From positions 40,166,243 to 40,230,242 of the forward strand of contig OZ017796.1 in the NCBI GenBank assembly GCA_963969395.1: DNA of 64,000 nucleotides. The letters run 5' to 3'. The stretch is from Pseudoscleropodium purum (Eukaryota; Streptophyta; Bryopsida; Hypnales; Brachytheciaceae). A program made the position numbers and the translations under genes. Below are positions 35,792 through 46,589 of this stretch, one piece after another (position 1 is the stretch's first letter; each line of letters begins with the position of its first letter). Under the pieces are notes generated by a model. It was not told the DNA's origin and searched no databases. It saw nothing but the letters and a program-made list of their open reading frames with translations.

Positions 35792-38700
35792 ATGGCCATG
35801 GCGACTTCGACGTCGTGGTTGCAAGCCGCGAAGACGACGGTGCCATCCTTGTTGGGCACACCACCAGCTCGCAGAAGCTCTAGGAAGGTTGGTGGGATGA
35901 TTCCGCGGGCGGAGAAGAGTGAAATTACGGAGACGGAGTTGGAGAATCCGGCACCCGCAGCGTCCTCTGTGCCGGAATCGACCGTGAAATCGGATTTCAA
36001 GGGAGGGAGGTTTACCGTCCGGTCGGATATGATTGGCGCCGTGCTGGGAGGCGCCTTGAGTTTGCCGTTTCGACTTGGATCTGGCGCTCTTGTGAGAGGG
36101 TAACTGACGGATTGCGCCATTCTTGTCTTTTTGAGCGTGCATTGTGTGATTTTAAACGAAGGAGTGTACTCCTGAAATTTTGAATTTCCTTCCTTCCAAG
36201 GATATTTTGATAATGTTAGGGTTACCATTGAGCTTCCAGTTTGAATGAGGGGTTAGGGGATGGTGACCTTGTTTCTGTGAAAGGGTAACAGGAGGATTTG
36301 CACCATTCTTGTCTTGAGAGTGCATTGTGTGATTTTGTACTCATGCTTGGACTGCTGAAATTTTGAATCTCCTTCCTTCCATCCACATTTTAACAACATT
36401 AGGGTTACCCTTCAACTTCCACTTTGAATGAGGGTTTAGAGGATGTTGACCTTGTTTCAGTGACAAGGTATGTTGAATCTAATGAATAATGTCGTGAATT
36501 GGTATTTGCAAGCCCTTTTTTGGTTCAATCGCGAATTTGAAAAAGGGTTGAACTTTAAGGATATCTCTATTTTATCAGCATTTGACGATTGTGAGCAACA
36601 TGCAGATACAAGATCGAAAATCGTCCCGCTGCAGAAGTTGCAAGCGACAAATATGCCATTCCATTCGCAGGTATACAGTTATTTAGGGTATTGTAATTCA
36701 ATGTATTTAAGGTTTTCTTAGTGATGACATTTCTTGAGTGAATGATCTTGAAAAGGTATAAAGTCTGGAGTTCAATTCAGATCAGACTCTGCTTGACTTT
36801 TTGCTCTGCGTTTCTGCACTGTGCATGGCTGAAGAGCTACTGATTTTCGTTTTTAGAATCGAACAGGTGCTTCCTGATGCTACCATGAGTTCATAGAGAA
36901 CTTTCTTTGAGGTATTTTAGAAAACGTAGACACGTTAAACCCTGCTAATCGTAACATCATTGAAAGTAGATTTTAATGTAGATTCTGCCAATTGTAATGC
37001 TATTCAAGGCAGCTTCTTACAGAAACTCTGCCAATTGCATGGCGGTTAGATTCCTAGAATCCCTCTAGGGTGGATTCTTTACTAGTAATGGTTGCAACTG
37101 AGTACTAAATTTTTTGTTGTATGCTAGAAAAAATAAGATGGAAATAGGTGCCTTGTTCGTCAAACAATATTGCGTCTTAGTACATGTTTACTATTGAGCA
37201 ATGTCCCTCTCATCGGCCTTGCCCCGAAGACCTAGTGTATCTGATCAAAGGCATTTTTTTTTGCCTTCTCAGGTCGCAAATTTGTAGAGGTTGCCAATCC
37301 AGGGCCGAGACCTGAGAAACCCATCGAGATTTACGAGTTTGAAGGGTATGATAACTATGCTGATTGTTTTCTAGCCATGCTAGATGTCAGATTGGTCTAG
37401 CGCTGTGTTATTTCAGATCTACACGCAGATAGACTCGGTTGCAGTGTATCTAGAATGGACTTTCGGATGACAGATGGCGTTTCTTTTTATCACTATCTTA
37501 TCAGTTTTTTCTTATGAGGTTTATCAAATGTGGGAGTTTCACACAATTTTGTATACGTCCTGAAAGTTTTGCTTGAGTGTGTGGATTCTACGACCTTGGC
37601 CTCATCCGATGTTGCTTGATGATAACAGTTGTCCTTTCTGCCGAAAGGTATGCTCTTCAAAACCTCGTGTTTTGCCAAACTAATTAGGGTCTCATTTCAT
37701 GTTTTAGGGAGATGTTGTTTTTATTTTTAAATGATTTCCATCGAGCATTTTCCGACTTTAGATGTTAGTTTCAATATATTACTAATGGTAAAGATTACTA
37801 CTAAGATGATGGTAAATTAGTGCCAAGTTGGTATTGATGTACTGTTCACCTAATTAGTTGCCAGTGTAATATCATGTTAGTGCCAAGGGCACTAACATCA
37901 CACTAACATTAAGCTAACACCATTTGATTTACATTAACATCAACCCCCAAGCGCCCCAAAGTCCATATTTTGGATGATGAATAGAGTGGTTTGAGGTGAT
38001 GTTTTTCTCCAGTAACTACTCATTAATCCAAAGTGATGCGTTAATCCTTAAAAGTCAATCTTGTTTTGGGTAGATGTTATGCTTGTACAAAGATATATGC
38101 CGTAATATGCAAGAAATAACTAAAGGTTTTGGGTGTTAGAACATTAACTAAGCGCTAGCTTGACATGAGAACTGTATGAATCTAATGGCTATTAACTCAA
38201 ATGCCTATCTAACACCTAATAACTATTAAAAACTCTATCGATATTTTTGAGTTTTTTTCCTGATGTTACCTGTCCTAGTAGTTCTTTCAGGTTTGCATTA
38301 TGACCCGCGCTTGCTCGTTCAAGAGAGATTAATTCAGATCTTAATTTGGGATGAACAGGTGAGGGAGATCGTTTCCATTTTGGACATCGATGTGATCTAC
38401 TATCCATGTCCGAAAAATGGTCCCAACTTCCGACCAAAGGCTAATCAGTTGGGTGGAAAGAAGATGTTTCCATACATGGTACTAATTCAATTCCAATCCT
38501 GTCTGCGCGTTGTTTCCTATGATACCATATATTTAAACTAGAAAGAATGATTCAGCGTAGTTGCGAACTATATCACTCATTGTGGTTGAAAGTTCAGCCC
38601 TTGAACTTCTTCAGTATTTTCAGTATTTCATGTTTGCCAGCAGGGAATTATGTTTTAGAGGTAGATCACTAACTCCTCTCACTACAATGGATTCTTTTTG

Positions 38701-40271
38701 CAGGTTGACCCGAACACAAATGTCGCTATGTATGAATCAGACGACATCATCAAGTATTTGGTTGGAAAATATGGTATGCTGCGCAAAAGTTTAGTGATGT
38801 TGCCTTCAAATTAGCATAGTATTTTCTCAAGTATATATTTGAGCAGTTGCAGGTAGAATCATTTCAATTTGACCCGAGCTTGGCACTTGGCAACTGAATC
38901 TGTGCAGGTGACGGAAAGGTCCCACTTTTGCTCAACCTTGGCGTCTTGACGGTATATAGACCAAGCTTTTTAAGTTGCATCAGCTTGACTCTTGTGCATA
39001 TGTTTCACGTGTTATTGACTATAATTATTGTTCACACCGCTTGAACATATAAATATATGTTAAACGTAGACGTCCAGAGAAGTTCTCGAGGAGATTGTTG
39101 GTATTTTCACTATGATAATTATTGAATTAAATATATGATATCTTAAACTAACTTGTTTTCTTCGGGGGGCGCAGACGATTACAGCTGGCCTTGCTCTAAT
39201 CGGGCGTTTCGGAAAGGTGACTGACTGTTTCTTCTACTCCTTGATGAGGTCAAAAAAGTACATTCCAATATTCAAAATACTCAACGCGACCAATTCTTCA
39301 TTCGATTCCAATTATGCTCCTACCTATTTTTTTGTTCAAGGTAGTCCTTACCGGCTTTGCTGTTCCATTCGCAGGGCTCCACGTATGTTCCAGCTAAGCT
39401 TCCTGAGAAACCGCTCGAGTTGTGGGCTTATGAGGTGGGTCATTTTTATCCTGATTGTTATTTTCAAGTTTCATATAGGAAATTGACTAATTAGTTCAAT
39501 CTGCCGGAAAAATCAGTTCAAGTGGTTTCTGGTTCATGCATGTAATGATTAATAATTTTTTATAAATTCGACTTGCATAACTTTGAGTTAAACTTTCTCT
39601 GTAAGTAGAGCATATATACAAGGTTTGATGTTAAGTTGCATCCCTGTAGATCGTTAGTGCATAATCTATAACCTCAAAGTCTCTGAATTGCGTAGATTTG
39701 CATATGGCTTATGACCCTAACTCGTAATTGTAATTGAATTTGCAGTCTTCTCCTTTCTGCAAGATTGCAAGGGAGGCTTTGTCAGAGCTTGAGTTACCTC
39801 ACATTTATCACAGGTGCGTACAAGACACATCAATTACTCCTATGCTGCCCTGGACTCTGCTGCAATGTTTGTGACTACTTCAATGTATTTTACTTATTGA
39901 AAGTTGATATTCATTCAATTTACGAAATCTGAACTTCTTCTGTAACGTGGCAGTTGTGCTCGAGGAAGCGCCAAGAGGGACTTGTTGCTACAGAAGACTG
40001 GCAAATTTCAGGTAAATATCTTGACCATCTTTGACGGTTGAAACTGGAATCAGGCATCTGATGTTCGCTTTGTCTTTAAAGAGAAATATATCAATATTTT
40101 ACCCTTATCCTACAATAATGAGGTCATGCATTACAAGCTGAGAACTGTTGTTGGTCTTCTTCGCTGCTACAGGTGCCGTATCTGGAGGATCCTAATACTG
40201 GTGCAGCGATGTTTGAGAGTCACGACATTTTGGAGTATATAAGGAAAACATACGCTCTGGCTCAAGCCTAA
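35792..40271 (+). CDS. Plastid-type protein with two thioredoxin/GST-N-like domains, twelve exons
   Basis: Exons: 35792-36099, 36606-36670, 37273-37345, 37629-37647, 38359-38478, 38704-38773, 38908-38951, 39175-39216, 39375-39434, 39746-39813, 39954-40011 and 40173-40271. All borders are GT/AG, all phases agree, product 341 residues. The first ATG of two adjacent ones is used. Residues 1-45 are Ser/Ala/Arg-rich, like a chloroplast transit peptide. Domain 1 starts near 140 (KPIEIYEFEG) with a CPFC redox-type motif at 150-153, then NFRPKANQLGGKKMFPYMVD and a YESDDIIKYL block. A hydrophobic stretch (about 225-250) precedes domain 2, which repeats the plan: LELWAYESSPFCKIAREAL (SSPFC, first Cys replaced by Ser, at 268-272), then KFQVPYLEDPNTG and FESHDILEYI. 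This matches a plant family of glutaredoxin/GST-N-fold proteins. The biochemical role is not established from sequence. Exon 4 encodes only CPFCRK plus one base. Confidence 0.93.
37874..37898. repeat. Perfect 11-bp hairpin inside intron 4
   Basis: ATGTTAGTGCC, three-base loop AAG, GGCACTAACAT. It lies in the 711-bp intron 4 of the GST-N-like gene, amid several GTGCCAA and TAACA(T)C words. Confidence 0.6.
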
Positions 40272-42420
40272 GAACGGACTATCACAGTTCCATTTTTGAA
40301 CGGAAGTTTGCTTATGGAACCAACCTACCGCTTGCACATTTCGAACTTCTTTCATTGTAACGTACCAAGGGCTGCAATTTTAGTTTGTACTTTATGAGCT
40401 TATATTTTTGTACACCGTTTCCTTTTTCTTCGTCCTGTTTCTCTACACCAGATGATGTCGGCTATCTGCATGGATTCCTGAAGTTGAATTTCACGGCAGG
40501 ATTTCAGCGACCTCCTTAGGGTCTTCATGTTTGTGTCGGTTCATTCAACTCTTCTCTTTGTATACAGTACATGGTTTCTAAAGTGGCCTATGCGTGCTAA
40601 ACTTCTAAAGTACGAAGGTAGTACCATAGGCAGTGATCAGCTTTGATATAAATGAATTGCTACTTGTATAAACCAAAGATTATTAGAATGTACACCATCA
40701 GTACACGGTGACTGCAATGCATTTTGTAGAAAGAGATTTCATGTGGAACCACCTTGCTGATCACAAGCAAGGAAGCAAAATTAGTCTAGGTTCAAAAAGA
40801 GATCGCGCTTGAGTGCTTACGTACATAGCAGATGCTAAATGATAAGCTAGCGAGCATGGAAGGATAAAGTTCAGGGAACAAAATTAATAGTGCCCCGCAA
40901 CAATTCTTTCTCCTACACAACAATTCTACATTCTATATCTATTACAAATGTGACTGTTGCTACAGCAGGTGATTCCAACACCCAGAGTAATTTTCTGAGG
41001 TTTTACAATGAAGAAGAATACCATACCTAGAGGTCACCTTTGGCGAAAAATAAATAAAAATCTCAATACCTAAAAAATTAACTCTGTAAGGACGGGCTGG
41101 TCTCCACAGAAATCATCCTTTTTGATAGTGTGCATCATCTACTATAAGAAAACCAAAAGCACTCATTTGAAGACAAGTTGTTGAAGAAGGTCTCCCCTTT
41201 TTGCACGAAATTCCAAGAATGAACAATGGCACTTCTATTCTACATGCAAAAATTCGTTGTCATTCATAGGACACTTACTGTCCGTGGCAACATTACAAGG
41301 TTGACAAGTCACCTTGTTGAATCCAAGGAAAATTTATTGTAAAGAACGTCAAAATGTTGGAAAAGATATTAATACAACTTGATGTCAATACATGTCTATC
41401 AATTAATGGATGGAGATTAAGGTTGTTCTTATAATGAAATCCATTGTTCATTATGAATCCTTAAGAGATATGGGATAATTTGAAGATGAGAGCTTGATTA
41501 ATCATTGTCAAAACACAAGAATTGTGTTCAATGTAGAACTTTAAACCTCATTTTGACATAGTAAAATAACTTTTTTCAAAAAAATTTGAACTTCACAAAA
41601 GTTGGTAGATCAAACTAACTTTCATCTTCCAAAACTCATTTGTGATTTTGAGCCTCTAAAAAAAGTTATGAACAAAATTTAGAGAGGATGTTTGAAAATG
41701 TTAGAATATGTCTCTCCCAACCCCTCTTTGAATTTTGTCCAGAACTTTGATTTGAAACTTTGAATCTCAAATGGATTTTTAGGGATGAAATTTAGATTGA
41801 TTTTTTGAGTGCAAAATTTTTTGAAAAAAATTATTCTATTATACCAAAATGAAGTCTAAAATTCTACATTAAATACAATTCCTACTTTTGACTTAATTAG
41901 GTTTGAGTAGGTGAACTTCTACTAATCTTAATTTATATATCCCACATGGATTGATATACCTCCTACCACCCTACTTGTATAAAGAGATTGTCTTCATACC
42001 TTTGGATATCAAAAATAGAAGTGACTTTTGAATGGATGTCAAGTGGTCGCCAAATAATTTCAATATATTTTTGTTTCATTGCCAAATTTTTATTGAAATG
42101 ATATCTTAAAGTTCCGAAGTTCATTTTGGACTTCAGTTAATTATTTGGCAAAACTGTGCAGAAGGTGATCTCTGTGTACAGTAAAAAACCCGAAAATTCC
42201 AATGTTCCAAGTTCAGGTCTCTTGTCCCACTCCCCTCTCAAATGAGGCCTAAAACATTGTACTATTCCGAGCATGCGATTGAACAATTATTTACCCCTTC
42301 TACATACAAAACCTCTCAAGAACACTAATTCCTGCTGCCTGGTACAAATACTTATGTATTAAGAACGTGGGATTCCTCTTGAAACCTTGAATCCTCGACG
42401 CCCTTCATTACCTCTTCATC
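40272..42420. other. 3' flank and intergenic sequence
   Basis: Holds the 3' untranslated region of the GST-N-like gene and AT-rich sequence. No further gene, tRNA or element end is recognised. Confidence 0.4.
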
Positions 42421-42426
42421 GTCAGT

Positions 42427-42482
42427 CTCTGGAACTTTGATGTTCTGGGCGCCAAGAATTCAAGAACATCAAAGTTCCAGAG
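42427..42482. repeat. Perfect 20-bp hairpin repeating part of the adjacent gene's coding sequence
   Basis: Arm 1 (42427-42446, CTCTGGAACTTTGATGTTCT) and arm 2 (42463-42482, its exact inverse complement) enclose a 16-base loop. Arm 1 with its flanks (42425-42448) is identical over 24 bases to 43091-43114, inside exon 2 of the 461-residue gene. The hairpin lies about 240 bp past that gene's stop codon, so it could be in its 3' untranslated region or just beyond it. Read on the gene's strand, one arm is antisense to the coding segment and the other is sense. Confidence 0.9.
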
Positions 42483-42718
42483 TTCTTGAGAAAGAAAACA
42501 GGAAATAGTATAGATTGAATATACCAACAGTCAAACACAACTGAATCTTAGCAGTGCAATTACAATTTCTTCACAAGGCATGAACCCAAGAGAGTTCCCA
42601 GATCCCAATGATCAGTTTATTCTCAAGGGAACTAATGATGTTCACATATCGACTTGGCTAGAAATCAATCAAGAGGATATTCAACAAATTTATAAAACTC
42701 GCATGTGCAAGTAATGGG

Positions 42719-44517
42719 CTATGCAGATCGTTTTTCATATACAAAGGGAGGGAAGCTTACTCCAGCGCGCATTATTGTACTCAGGATGTTGCATTCATCA
42801 TCAACAAGAGAATTGGATAATGATCTGGAGCGAGCTCTTACAACATCCATGACTGTCTTAGGAAAGCTTCGGTCCCTCACTGGGGAGGCTTCTACTCTCG
42901 GGCGTTTCTGGTGCCCATAAAGCTCTTCAGCATTGTGAACTCGTTTTAAGGATTCTGAGAGAGAGTTTGTGTCCCCGTTGCTTCTTGGCATCTGCTCCGA
43001 GTTTGAGGGTGTCCCCTCAGTCCCCAAGTCGACTACAGGCTGTGCTTTCTCTGATAACCCTGAACCACTATGGACTTCTACAAGAGGGATGTCTCTGGAA
43101 CTTTGATGTTCTGGTTGCTGGTTGTGCTCTGTCGACCTACAGTCCCTTGAGTCATCATTAGGCAGTGGTGAGTCATCATTAGGCAGTGAAGAGTCACTAG
43201 GAAGAAGCTCATCCTCTCCTCTCTCTTGCGACGTTAGCTCCCCTGTGAGTTCAATTTTAGCGTTTTTTAAGGCAAGGGCATCCTTAACTATTTCATCTCG
43301 TTCACGTCCTTGCTGTGTTAGGTGGGGCTCCTCTGTGTCAACCCTTTCATTATCTACGGTGGCAGGGATATCAATAATCTCATTCCTTCCCTCTGCCAAT
43401 CGCATGTGCTGCACGGGCTCCTGCAGAAACAACAATCAATTTCCAGTCACATTCAACTTCATATATAAGCCCCCAACGGACCAATGATTCATCGTTTGAG
43501 AATGAATATTTTCAATTCATCATATTATGGATATAATAGATTTCAGATGAGGCCATATACTATATCACCAAATCAGTGAAGGCCATTTCATGTATTGGTC
43601 AAACAGAAAAAAAAAATTTGAAGGAAAAAATAACTCTCGTGTGACCTGCTCAAAACTACTACAGAAACATGAAACCCGATTTAGGCCTGTCTTCATTCAT
43701 CATGGACTACAACATCTTCGTGGAGAATGGCTGTTCCAGGGCAACTCTCGGGTATCTATTCAAAATTGATTCTTGAGACTAGAATTCTGCAGCAATGATA
43801 TAATATAGGGCAGGAGGAACATGTTCGCAGTACCTGAATTTGACTGAGAGACTCAAACGGCTGAGTCTCAACAGCTGGTTGCGTGAAGGGCTGCATACAC
43901 GATTCCGCCAAAAGATTAGGAGCCTCGATCACAGCATTTTCTGGAATCGGGAAAAGCAATGGTAAATTGCATCTAGGCAGAGCTTGAAACTCCGCTTCCG
44001 GGATCGTCTCCCGCCTGAGAATCTGCTGCTCTACATCCTCCGACGCTGTGAATTGAAATTCCATGACTCCTACGGCGGGCTGAGTGAGGAAGTCCGCACT
44101 CATCCCCAAATTTGCCTCAGGATCGGGCTGTTCTATCTGTCCTTGCCAATCTTGACTCGGACTCTGCGAGCGATCGCTCTCGAATGCTGCAACATAACTA
44201 TCCTCCTTCGCCACTCCGTCATCATTCCCCTCACCACCTACATTCTCCCGCTGCGGGCTGCTCGACGGAGAAATCCATTCCACTGGCTCCTGTGTAAACC
44301 CTAAGTCGCCGTCGGACTCCGAAGACTCCGACCTGACGTCACCTTCGTCATGCATTGGCGGAATCGGAAGGTGAAATTCGACATTCTGGCTGGGAGTCTC
44401 GTCCAAACTGTAGTGGCCATTGCGCTCCCATCCTCCGCGAAGATTAGCTAGCAACTCCTCCTGTGACACAGAGATGTGGCATTCCGATAAAATCAGCGCC
44501 ACGGATGTACCAGCCAT
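42719..44517 (-). CDS. Disordered, probably nuclear protein of unknown family, two exons
   Basis: Exon 1 is 44517-43834 and exon 2 is 43420-42719. The join is in phase 0 (CAG|GTACTG donor, TTTCTGCAG acceptor), giving 461 residues. The start is the ATG of MAGTSVALILSECHISVSQEEL; the open frame extends 15 bases upstream without another ATG. The N-terminal 40 residues look like the only folded part. The rest is rich in Ser, Glu, Asp, Pro and Gln, with a short tandem LPNDDS(S/P) repeat in the first third of exon 2 and a basic cluster (GHQKRPRVE) that could be a nuclear localisation signal. The end is DECNILSTIMRAGVSFPPFV. I do not recognise a family. The intact splice and a 1.4-kb frame in otherwise stop-rich sequence support a real gene. 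The conserved ends suggest a short binding partner motif at each end, which is only an inference. Confidence 0.75.
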
Positions 44518-44942
44518 TGTTCTTCTCCACAATCATAGAAATTCTACCACCGGAAACATGAACTCTTCCGCAATTGCGAATGAGAAGACTCGCAATGCGA
44601 AGAATGCAGCCACACGGTCCATACTCTCGACGCCCCTTCGATTTCTGTAACTACATTCGCTTCCAATGATGCCGAAATTCAAATCGCCATAGCCACTGAT
44701 TGTGTACTACCGCGGACTAAAACTAAAATTCTTCTTCAATCAAACTGTCGGAGGAGCAATTACTTCGGATCCCGCCCTTTCGACAAAGCTCGTTCGGTAT
44801 CAATGCAGGAGCACTGAAACCCTAAAGCAACTCCATCAAAGGACGACGACCGTTCTAACTACAGTAGCACTTCGGAGCCGGAGCGCCAAACTAGGGCCGG
44901 ATCGAGGGCCCGAATCGGGCCGCCCGGCCTTCCATCCGGAAG

Positions 44943-45690
44943 TAAGGTAGTGTGCTCATGAAGCTACCCTTTAAGGGCCGGTCGGCCTTTCTGATGGGTT
45001 TCAGATGCCTGCCTGAAAGTATTTTCCCTTGGATCCTTCTCTAGAATTCACGATTTGGGAAAAAAACACACATTATAAAGTACTATTTGCAAGAAGGTTT
45101 TGGAATTGATATACAAGTGAAAGTTGTAGATTTTCAGTTGTAGATTCCATCCATATGGTTTGATTCACCAATGCTATCATCGATATTTTTTTTTATAAAT
45201 TTTGAAAGGGAAATTTTTAAATTCCTTCTAAATTCAATTCCAAGCAAAATACAATCAATTTTTGAGTAAAACTTGTTGGAATGGATTTGAAATGAGGTTC
45301 TCTTGACATGGTGATTTAAAAAAAAATTTGTGTTCTTTAAATCTACGACCTCATATTTGCAAATCTAGTTTTGAACTAGAGCCAATGCAATTTTGTCTTG
45401 GTCAACCACTTGACATACTTCCACATTTGTAATTTTAGAAAAATATGTATTCTAGTAACAACAAATCCAACCATTAAATAGGACAAAAATTGCATATAAT
45501 ATCTCCACAAATTAGGATGACTTTCATCCAAGCAATAATGAGGATGAAACTTGAATATGAATTTTGCTCATCATCCGTAAATTGAATGTTGGAAAGCTTA
45601 AGGGTCAAGGGAAAGTGATGTAGAATTAACACAAGTGGTTTCATATTTTTTAGAGCATTTATGATTTTCTTATGGATTTCCAATGAATTT
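44943..45690 (+). repeat. Dispersed repeat R1, copy D
   Basis: Starts AAGGTAGTGTGCTCATGAAG and CTTTAAGGGCCGGTCGGCCT, as copy C does. It ends with the R1 core (AACACAAGTGGTTTCATATT, GAGCATTTATGATTTtCTTA). About 500 bp lie between the two parts here, against less than 60 bp in copy C, so copy C may be an internally deleted form. Confidence 0.6.
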
Positions 45691-45700
45691 TACCATGACA

Positions 45701-46588
45701 CTACAAGAAATTGGGGGTAAATGTGATTGCAAAACAGTCATTTTGGACAAAAGTGACTAGAACATGACTGGGGGCCCTATAGTCATTCCGGACAAGTCAT
45801 TGAATGTGATTGGGACATTGTAATATCACCATCCACTCTGAAAGACGAAATTGAACGAATGAAGATAAAAAGAGATCGTTGATGTGGCAAAGGAAATTTT
45901 GGAAAAATCACAGGCAGTTGCCCTTTTTGGAGTGAATTTCATTGATGTCATTCAATGTCAGCAATCATGTTTTAGTCACGACCTTATCTTATTCTAGTTG
46001 ACATAGACCTCATTTAAGTGATATTTTGAAGTCATTATGTAGTCACGTTTTAGTTACGTTTTAGTTGCATTTCATTACTAGCAAATGACATGTGTGGAGT
46101 CATTCTTTAGTTAGTTTAGTTTAGGAAGCAGAGTCAAAATGTAGTTGTGTATGAGTGATGATTGAGTCATTTCAAAGTTATGTGTTTGTCACCATTTTAG
46201 TTTAGTCCCACGCAATGGTGGAACATTGTGGCGAATGCTGTGTCAATGTAATCATTCTGTAGACGCATTTTAGTAACATGGTAGTTACGAATTGTGACAG
46301 ATTGCAGTTCAGCTCCATGGAAGACTATCAAGTGCAGTACAAAAACAAGCAAGACTAAGGATTTGCTCCTTCATGACAATGACAGTAATAGATGTAGAAT
46401 TCAACATGACCAAAAATCTTTTGAACAATAACTCAGTAGCCAAAGAAAGTATAATGGCATGTGCCTTGCGAAGACGTATTGGCCTAATATGAAGATTGAC
46501 AGAGTATTCATATTTTACATTGACACATTGATTGACCATATGCATGCCATGACGACTACACATTGGACTAAGAGCACCTAAAAAAAAT
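45701..46588 (+). mobile_element. CACTA (En/Spm) element, left terminus and subterminal region
   Basis: Begins CACTACAAGAAATTGGGGGT, the form of a CACTA end. It is followed by many copies of short motifs of the type GTCATTttGGAC, AGTGACTAGAA, TAGTCAC and TAGTTAC in both orientations, typical of the subterminal binding region of this superfamily. The mate is probably the end at 62375, whose subterminal region carries the same words (CCGGACATAAAGTCACTTTA, TCCAGTCATT). Flanking triplets differ (TGA here, ATA there), so the two ends cannot be shown to belong to one insertion. Confidence 0.7.
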
Positions 46589-46589
46589 G

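Noticed and set aside
35653..36228. 191-codon minus-strand open frame
   Set aside because: It is antisense to exon 1 of the plastid-type gene and its promoter. It has no domain, and the sense exon has matching phases with eleven further exons.
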